Of a DNA stretch of 64,000 nucleotides, positions 57,100 to 64,000 are shown in pieces. This DNA is from Sternotherus odoratus. Taxonomy: Eukaryota > Chordata > Testudines > Kinosternidae. A program made the translations under genes and the position numbers. The notes under the pieces were generated by a model. That model saw only the letters and a program-made list of their open reading frames with translations. It was not told the origin of the DNA and searched no databases. The stretch spans positions 372,001 to 436,000 of the forward strand of contig JAVMKO010000209.1 in NCBI GenBank assembly GCA_032164245.1. The letters are read 5' to 3'. Positions within the stretch are counted from its first letter, which is position 1, and each line of letters starts with the position of its first letter.

Positions 57100-57303
57100 T
57101 AAATGGAGATATACCAATCTCCTAGAACTGGAAAGACCTTGAAGGTCATTGAGTCTAGTCCCCTGCCTACACTAGCAGGATTGAGTACTGTCCCCTGACA
57201 GATTTTTTTGCCCCAGATCCCTAAATGGCCCCCTCAAGGATTGAACTCACAACCCTGGGTTTAGCAGGCCAATGCTCAAACCACTGAGCTATCCCTCCCC
57301 CCT
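57100..57303 (-). repeat. tRNA-derived SINE, copy 2
   Basis: Minus-strand head GGATAGCTCAGTGGTTTGAG, B box GGTTGTGAGTTCAATCC, CR1-like tail TTCTAGGAGATTGGTATATC and an (AAT) tail near 57090. It is inserted at the end of the gypsy integrase. Confidence 0.92.
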
Positions 57304-57814
57304 TATCATGGATGACTTGCTGAAATTTCATCATAATGGAACCATATGGAAGATAAAAGAAAATCAGAAGAGAAAGCAGAAACATTATTTTGGCCTGTGA
57401 TTTTCCATCTCTTACCTCAGCAGTTCATGTCATTCTCAAGTGTCCTTAGATGGGCTGAGAAGAGAGATCTCTTTGCGGGGAGGGTCCCCATTGTTATGCT
57501 CCAAGCACACATAGAAAAGTTAAATAATCCAGAACCATAACACACAAGGTACCAAGAAAGAGAGGTACAAAGCAGGCTGTTCCTTAAGGCAGAGAGGCCC
57601 AGGTCACCTCACTTTGCTCTAGGCCCCTCTGTATACAACAGCCTGCTGCTGGACCCAGATCACACACTTCCTTACAGAGCCTCCCCCTGCCTGTGAGCAG
57701 TATCAGGAAAAACCCCAGAGCATTTAGAGGGCTTACAATTCCTGTACAGTTTTCAATGCACCACACACATGATGGACAGGCTTGGAGGAAGCTGGAAGTG
57801 AATCAGAAATAAAT

Positions 57815-57945
57815 TGACAGATGTTAAGGCCAGACAAGCCCTCTGTGTCCATCCAATCTGATACAATGTACACGGGCTGGAGAACTGGGGGCAGGATGTC
57901 TGAGGCTCTGAGCAGAGCTGAGATGGTCCCTTCTGACCACACTGT
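57815..57945 (-). mobile_element. CR1 LINE 3' end
   Basis: TTAAGGCCAGACAAGCCCTC with CCATCCAATCTGATAC is the reverse of the CR1 tail. Confidence 0.6.
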
Positions 57946-58203
57946 GTATCTTACTGTAATGTCTACTGATGTGATTGTTTCCCTTTGATGTAAGCGGCAG
58001 GGGAACAGGTATCTGACAGCATCTCCTGGTGTCTGTGACAGCCACTGCCAGTCCTGATCCTGTCACTTGACAGCATCACCAGTTTCTGGTGAAACTGACC
58101 CTGTAAACAGGTGCCCAGATGTCACCCACTGGCCAGAGTTTGAGAGGAGTCCCCTCTGGGCCTGATCCACACAGCACGTGAGTCTGTCACAGCCCAGCTG
58201 CAC

Positions 58204-58525
58204 ATACAACCATAGAATATCAGGGCTGGAAGGGGCCTCAGGAGGTCATCTAGTCCAACCCCCTGCTCAAAGCGGGACCAATCCCCAACTAAATTATCCC
58301 AGCCAGGGCTTTGTCAAGCTGGGCCTTAAAAACCTCTAAGGAAGAAGATTCCACCACCTCCCTCAGTAACATGCCTTAGACATCCTGCCCCCAGTTCTCC
58401 AGCCCGTGTACATTCCAATGCTTCACCACCCTCCTAGTGAATTTTTTTTTCCTAATACCCAACCTAAACCTCCTCCATTGCAACTTGAGACTATTGCTCC
58501 TTGTTCTGTCATCTGGTATTAACCA
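58204..58525 (-). mobile_element. CR1 LINE 3' end just upstream of gene 2
   Basis: CATAGAATATCAGGGCTGGA and CATCTAGTCCAACCCCCTGC are the reverse of a CR1 3' end; coding remnants ([12 protein letters not shown] on the minus strand) extend to about 58500. Confidence 0.88.
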
Positions 58526-58566
58526 TCCCTGCTCTCTCCTTACAGGTCCCTGCCCAGGGTGTCCCC

Positions 58567-58636
58567 ATGGCGACGTGGTGCTGGCTCTGTGTGTGCAGCC
58601 TGGGGATCCTCCTCCTGGCACCATGTTCTCTCTCTG
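58567..58636 (+). CDS. Gene 2 exon: signal peptide
   Basis: Seventy bases give 23 codons plus one base (phase 1). The leader starts MATWCWLC and has the hydrophobic core LGILLLAPC. The donor is GTAAAA. TTACAG at 58539-58544 could be an acceptor for a 5' untranslated exon starting just upstream of the ATG. Confidence 0.82.
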
Positions 58637-61600
58637 GTAAAAACATTCAAATCCCCATTATTTCCCTCCCTATCCCCCAAGTATGCAGGGCTGGGGTAGG
58701 AGCATCTGAGGTCCAGCCACCCTCCCCTGGGACCTCCTCAGTCCTGCAGACTAAAGGGGTCAGGTCCAGGTGGCTGTGGGGAGGGGATGATATTGAGGCA
58801 GACTGTGGCATGCTCTAGCTCTGGGTGGCAGGATTGTCTGATCTTGCAGCAAGTCACCCAGCACCTGCTTCCCCTGAAAGAGGCTTCCAGAGCCCCTGAC
58901 ACTGATCCCTTCCTGTCCTGCCATGGGACCCAAAGCAGCGTGCTGCTAGACCTGCCCCACTGGGAACCTGGATTCTCATGGCCTGCAAGGTTGACATCTT
59001 CCCAGCTGCCTGAGAGATTGGGTGGCCCAGTTCCCCTTAGGATGAATGGGAACCAACATGGTGGCTTTTAAAATCTCACCCTTATCTCTCCCCTGTAGCC
59101 ACATAGTGAGTGCCAGGTGCTGCAGCTCTGCAGTAATTGCTCTACATGCCCCTTGGTGGGACAAAGGACCAGAGAGACCCCCTCAGACACAGCTACATTA
59201 CAGACATAAATCACCTTCAATTGCTTAATTCTCTCCAAATGCCAATCCCCAGAATGGTGACTGCCCACCTGAGCCAGTTTCTATTTTGGGGTATTGAATC
59301 CGTGGAAGCGATGTGCATTGGCCCAAATGTCCATCAAAGACTCAGTACCCTCAGGCCCAGCAGAAGTACTCTAAGATGGCCTCTCAGAAGGCTTTGTGGG
59401 GCTCCGTGGATCTGAAACTGGTTCATTAAAGAAGTTGCTTGCAGAGGAAAGAGCTCGTAACTGGGTGACATGGGGCAGTGTGGGGTGCTATGAACTGGCA
59501 AGAGGCTCCCAGCTGGGGCCAGCCCTTGCTAATAGAGTGTAGGTAGGTTGCAAGACAGACACCTTTGGAGGAGTTTCCAGGGGACTGTAGGGCAGCAATG
59601 GAGGACCAGCTTGTGTAAGCCATGGCATGGCTGCACTGCCCTGTATTCACATTGAGGGCAGGTCTACACTACAACTCAAGTTGATATAACTTATGTTGCT
59701 TTCCTGTCGGCATAGTGCATCTTCACCAGTCATTCTACAGTGGTGCAGTTGCATTGGTGTAGCTATGTCGATGTAGCACCGTAGGGTAGACTTGCCCTGA
59801 GAGTAACTCAGTGACTCATGACTGAAGAAATTTAGTTTTTAGCTCAGTAATGCCCACTCCTTTCACCCACTTTGTGTCTGTATCAGCTGGGCACTGCCTC
59901 AGTGACGCCCTCTCCTCTTTCCTCTCATTCACTCTGCTTCTGGGTTTGTCTGTTCCAGAGAAGTTCTCCCTGTCTGGCTCCCCGAACCCCGTGGTGGGAG
60001 TAGTTGGTCAGGATGTGATGTTACCCTGCCAGCTCTCGGCTCCAGTCCAGCTGCCCAGCATGGACGTGAGGTGGAGGAAAATTGGACCAGGATTTATCCC
60101 AGTTCATGAATACACAAACAACGGTACCCAGGACCTGCCGGGGGAGGGTTACCAGACCCGGACGGAGCTGTTCCCTCAGGAGTTCAGTAGCGGGAATGTC
60201 TCCCTGAAGCTGAAACGGCTCCAAGTGTCAGATGACGGGACATACCAGTGCATTGTGAGGATCCCAGAGGGGAGCCTGGAAGCCACCACTGAGTTACGGG
60301 TCGCAGGTGAGATGCGGAGCTAATGGGCATTGTATCTGGGCAGCCAGAGCCTCCTGTACCCCAGGGGATGCCCCCAGACTGAGACCAGCATGACAGCAGG
60401 GTCCTGTGCTGTAGGGAGTGGTGTCCAGGATGTGGTAGGGGGCGCTCTCCCCTCACACTTAGCACTGACCCCACTGAGGTGCTATCTGTGTCAGCACTGC
60501 ATTAAACAACCTCTTTACGCTATAGTCCTCAGCTCACATGCTCATTGTGGTGCTGTTTGAGGGAATGGGACCTTTACCCCCATGTTCTGCTCAGATGATA
60601 TTTAAATTCAGCCTCCCTGAAACTCCCCCTGTCGTGTCCAGGGGCTGGGAGATTGTTTGTTATTCCCTGGGCACTGACCCCACATTCAGTGCTGCACAAG
60701 GGCAGTGGAAGGGATGGTCTCTGCCCATTGAGTTCATTGAGTAATGTAGCCCCAGACAATACAGTTCAGAAACATCCATCACCAGATGAGGGGCTCTCCT
60801 GTGACAATGCAGAGCAATGAGGTTGTTTTAAATCATCTCCCATCTTGGTGACTCCTAGTGCAAAAGTTCCAAAGGAGACGTCTGCCTTTAGGGAGAGATT
60901 GAAATGAGGGGAGGGTGGTTGTGTGCAGCACAGGGAGAGAGAAATCCAAGGTTGGCCTGGGGCACCATTACCAGTGTGGGAGAAGGACACCAGAAGGGAC
61001 AGAATTTAGGAGGGTGGCACAGAAGGAGTCAGAGCGGCAATGTAAGCAGTGTCACCATTCCTCACTTCCTGCTCCAGACCACTGCTGGATACTGTGTCCA
61101 GTACTGGTGCCCACACTTTCAAATGAGATGTTGACAAACTGAAAAGTGCTCAGGAAATATATACAGAAACAATTAGAAATCTGGAAACTTGCCTCACAGT
61201 CAGACTTCAATTTAGCTTAGTGGCTCTCAACCTGTGGCCCATGGGTGGTTTGTGGCCCGATCAGCACACAGCTGTAGACCAAGTGACATCCTCTGGGCCA
61301 TATAGGTAGTATATACATTGTGTGGATGCAGCCCACATAATGTATAGAGAGCTACATATGTGGCTCACACTGATAAATAGATTGTAAAACACTGATATAT
61401 CATATCCAAAAGAACACCCTCAGGGATGTAAAGTTATAGAGCTTTGTACCTACACAGGGAGGAGATTTCTGACAATTCTGATAAGTCACTAATATAGCAG
61501 ACAGGCAGAACAAGATCTGATGGCTGGAAGTTGAAGCTGGACAAATTCAGGCTGGAAATAAGGTGCAAAAATTTAGCAGTGAGAGGAATTAACCATTGGA

Positions 61601-63924
61601 ACAACCGTTGGAACAACAACACAACCCTGGGGAAATGGGGAAATCCATCATTTGGAATCTTTCAACCCAAACTGGGTGACTCTTTCTATAAAGTCTGCTC
61701 CGTTCTGGGCTTGATGCAGGGATCATTGGAGGAGGGTCTCTGGCCTGAGTTATACAGGAGGTCTGAACAGATGGTCATAATGTCCCCTTCTGGCCTTACA
61801 TGGATTCATAACACACTGGGGTCAGCTAGGGAAACGATTGTTCTCTGCTGAACCTTTCGGGACTGGACGTGGTGACTGAGAACTGGGAACTGTGTAACTG
61901 TGACCATCCAAGCAGCCAGCAGGTGCAGGCAGGACTGGACAGGCTGGGCACAGAGCCAAATGCTGTTGATTTGTATCAGTGGGAGAGATTTAGGCAGAGC
62001 AGAGGCCTGGTTCTTCTCTGATTTCAATGGCTCTCATTTGTGACTGTGATTTGAGCATGGAGGGAACATTCCCTTCAGTCCCGTAATTTTCTGGGCTCCC
62101 TGAGCCAGGACTCAGCTGTCAAGCCAAGTGGCAAACCCCATTCTCCAGCTCCAGGATGGGACTATGCTCCTCACACACTGCACTCTCTGTTTGCCAGGTG
62201 ACGTCTTCCCTCGTGTTTCTCCCTGGCTGCCTGCATTCTGGGTGATGTTTGCTCTGTTTCTTGTTACTGCTAGTGTTTGTGCATATCTTGGATTCTCAGG
62301 TAATGGGAATGTGTCATTTGCATGTTTAGAGCCCAGCCTTAGAAGGCACTTGGCTGGGGTATGGGAGTGTCTTATTGTTTAGATATTGACCTTGATTTGG
62401 GGTCCATGGCCTCATCTCTATTTGCATGTTGTTCAGTGTTTCCCCTTCCTTCCCAATCTCACTGCAATGTCTGATTCTCTGTCTCACAGCAAAACGAAAA
62501 GCCTCTCAGAAGGAATACTCTAAAGATGAGATTCTACTAAATCGTGGTAGGTCTCCTGCAGTATTTCTTGCTCTATCTGTTGAGATGTGTGAGCTCGGTG
62601 ACTGGTTGGTGTTATCTTTGGGTTCAGTGCAATGAAGGGATGGAGCCAGGAGGTCTCTGTCTTGTGATTCCTCATGTCCCCCACAGTCTCACACACACTG
62701 ACGATAACAGTCAGCAAAGGTATATTTTGCAGTGGAAACCCAATGGTTTGTGCTTGAGAGAGTCCCTGCATGTGGGTGTGGTAGGGAGATGGGTTTGGAG
62801 TGACAATTCTGAGTCAAATTCTGTCCTACTCATCCTCGGCAATTGCCCAGCAGCTCTTTCTCCTTTAAGGAAACAACACTTAAAGGTCAATGACGCTCTG
62901 CAAGGTGCTTCCATCCTTGTGATTGTCAAATGCATAGGACACAGGGAGGGTGTTTAACTTCTAGAACAAGCTCCCCAGGGAAGTGGTGAATTCTCCATCT
63001 CTTAATGGCATCAGATCCAGAGTGGACAACTTACTGGAAGATGCTGTAGCCAAATATGAGTTATATTGATGCAAGAGGAACTGGGTGTGATTCTGGCTTG
63101 TGATGCATAGAAGTTCAGAGTTGATGATCTAATGGTCCCATCTGACCTTAAACTCTGTGAATCTGTGACATTCACTCTCTTGAACTGGTGCTAATAGACA
63201 CAACAGTGTCATTTTTGAAAGTCCACCTGTCTAATTTATTCCACTGTGAACTTTTCAATATTTAGTAACAATATTGGTTTGCATTGTGATGGTGCCGAGT
63301 GGTGCTGACCCGTTCTGCTGGGCACTGCTCACAACCGCAGGAAAATACAGGAGAAAGGTGCAGAGAATGGGTACAACATGTCAGCATGTGACTGAGGTTC
63401 TCCCAGCAATCACAACCTGGAAGAGCCCTGAGTATTCCCCTCTATCATCTCATTTGCCCTCTGCCATGCCCCCTTGTGGCCACCTCTCCTCCAGCGGGAT
63501 GGAGCTCCCCTAGCAATCAGTGCTGTTCTGTAGCTAACCAGAGGGGTCACAGTGGAGTAACTGATCCTGCCCCATGCTTCTACCTGTCCTGCTGAACCAG
63601 CCCAAGGCCTGCTCTGCACAATCCCTGCACCAGTTTAACTCAAGCTTTGTTTTGAAACCTAATTAGTTGACTGGTTTCACTGTGTGTGTAGAAAAGGGCT
63701 AAAGAGTGAGAAACCCACGTCTCCTGCATGTTGGTGTGTATCACTGACCACCAGCCTCGCCCCTGTCAAACCTGCTGGCTCCTGTAATGGGGCAGGGAGT
63801 GAGGGTGTGGGGTGTCTGTGCATAACCCCAGTGATAAGACATTGTACATCACACAGTGTGTGTCTCTGAGTCTGACTCTTTTCTCTTCCCATTTCAGAGG
63901 TTGAGGCGAATATCTCGGAAGCAG
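58567..63924 (+). CDS. Gene 2: V-set-only butyrophilin-like membrane protein, 5' part
   Basis: Five exons join without a stop, all phase 1: 58567-58636 (signal peptide), 59959-60306 (V-set Ig), 62198-62299 (transmembrane), 62490-62546 (cytoplasmic) and 63898-63924 (heptad type). The gene leaves the window at the right. The start ATG at 58567 has a good context (CCCCATGGC) and is followed by a typical hydrophobic leader. The product begins leader, one Ig V domain with Cys47 and Cys121, membrane segment about 149-172, then a basic tail. No C-set Ig exon is seen in the intron 60307-62197, although most butyrophilins have one. MOG-type or B7-like proteins with a single V domain are the alternatives. 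Same orientation and exon style as gene 1 suggest a local gene family; a PRY-SPRY exon is expected beyond the window but is not seen. Confidence 0.85.
59653..59803. mobile_element. MITE in gene 2 intron
   Basis: Ends GAGGGCAGGTCTACACTAC and the complement TCAGGGCAAGTCTACCCTAC form inverted repeats of about 19 bases. Same type as 5750-6135. Confidence 0.8.
59959..60306 (+). CDS. Gene 2 exon: Ig V-set domain
   Basis: The exon is 348 nt, phase 1 at both ends, the usual size of a BTN/B7 V exon. It opens after TGTTCCAG and closes before GTGAGA. V-set landmarks are Cys47 in LPCQLS, Trp62 in VRWRK, and DDGTYQC with Cys121. Two N-glycosylation sequons are visible (NGT at 78-80, NVS at 103-105). The EGYQTRTELF segment matches the region usual in butyrophilin V domains. 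Confidence 0.93.
61020..61815 (+). mobile_element. CR1-like LINE fragments and an older repeat
   Basis: 61020-61165 (TGGATACTGTGTCCAGTACT) and 61510-61815 (AAGCTGGACAAATTCAGGCT, then GGTCATAATGTCCCCTTCTG) look like parts of one CR1. 61205-61390 (TCTCAACCTGTGGCCCATGG) between them looks like a later insertion. Confidence 0.65.
62198..62299 (+). CDS. Gene 2 exon: transmembrane segment
   Basis: The exon is 102 nt, after TTTGCCAG and before GTAATG, phase 1. After a short stalk (GDVFPRVSP) comes a hydrophobic stretch, WLPAFWVMFALFLV onward to about residue 172, which fits one membrane helix. Confidence 0.85.
62490..62546 (+). CDS. Gene 2 exon: basic juxtamembrane tail
   Basis: The exon is 57 nt, after GTCTCACAG and before GTAGGT, phase 1. 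It reads AKRKASQKEYSKDEILLNR. Positive residues just after the helix agree with a cytoplasmic side. Confidence 0.8.
62945..63170 (+). mobile_element. CR1 LINE 3' end in gene 2 intron
   Basis: AAGCTCCCCAGGGAAGTGGT and AATGGTCCCATCTGACCTTA to the end TCTGTGAATCTGTGAC. Confidence 0.8.
63898..63924 (+). CDS. Gene 2 exon: first heptad-type micro-exon
   Basis: The exon is 27 nt, after TTCCCATTTCAG and before GTACTT, phase 1. It reads EVEANISEA. Size and phase match the micro-exons of gene 1. Confidence 0.7.
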
Positions 63925-64000
63925 GTACTTGACTAACCCCCCAGTTAATGTGTATCTGAGCTTTCATGCTGTAATGAGATAGAAATATCACAACATGCTC

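Noticed and set aside
57235..57300. Possible tRNA gene
   Set aside because: A and B boxes are present but the rest does not fold as a tRNA and a CR1-like tail follows; it is a SINE, with a second copy at 44.2 kb.

Overview
This is nuclear DNA of a land vertebrate, most probably a turtle (hidden-necked, cryptodire type). The reasons are the density and mix of repeats: CR1 LINEs, Penelope-like elements with a GIY-YIG-like tail, a near full-length DIRS retrotransposon, tRNA-derived SINEs with a CR1-like tail, many hAT-type DNA transposons, a Helitron, and several retroviral or gypsy-type LTRs. Host genes are split into tiny phase-1 exons. No bacterial features, RNA genes or CRISPR arrays are present. 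Family names come from memory of motifs, because no search could be run.

Two host genes are supported, both on the plus strand and both butyrophilin-like (B7/BTN immunoglobulin superfamily). Gene 1 enters from the left with its 5' part outside the window. From 3044 to 27663 it has seven micro-exons (six encode one or two heptads, the last is the WRRARADA linker exon), then a 3' exon with a PRY-SPRY (B30.2) domain, a stop at 27661-27663 and a poly(A) signal at 27978. All junctions are phase 1 and the joined frame stays open. Gene 2 starts at 58567 and leaves at the right edge. It has a signal peptide, one V-set Ig domain, no C-set Ig exon, a transmembrane segment, a short basic tail and the first heptad-type exon. 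A cluster of such genes would fit an MHC or BTN-like neighbourhood, but no MHC gene is in the window.

Layout. 1-1592: old LTR with a hAT MITE inside. 1.7-2.4 kb: DIRS-type palindromic unit and AT-rich tract. 3.0-6.5 kb: micro-exons and repeats. 6.54-12.54 kb: DIRS element (gag, RT-RNase H, tyrosine recombinase). 12.6-14.0 kb: micro-exon and CR1. 14.77-16.11 kb: solo LTR with 5-bp target duplication and an inserted Penelope-like fold-back. 17.18-18.03 kb: Helitron. 18.3-23.7 kb: a duplicated exon module, one copy interrupted by two CR1s and the other by a Penelope-like element that abuts a splice acceptor. 23.73-25.45 kb: telomere-like repeats and a GC-rich 33-bp minisatellite between fragments of a DNA transposon. 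26.7-28.0 kb: end of gene 1. 28-58 kb: transposon-filled intergenic DNA with LTRs, a minus-strand endogenous retrovirus (35.3-39.2 kb), a BED-finger hAT (39.4-41.2 kb), further LTRs, and a gypsy pol remnant (52.5-57.1 kb) carrying nested hAT insertions. 58.2-64 kb: gene 2.

Introns and intergenic stretches not listed below hold decayed interspersed repeats or sequence in which I see nothing definite.
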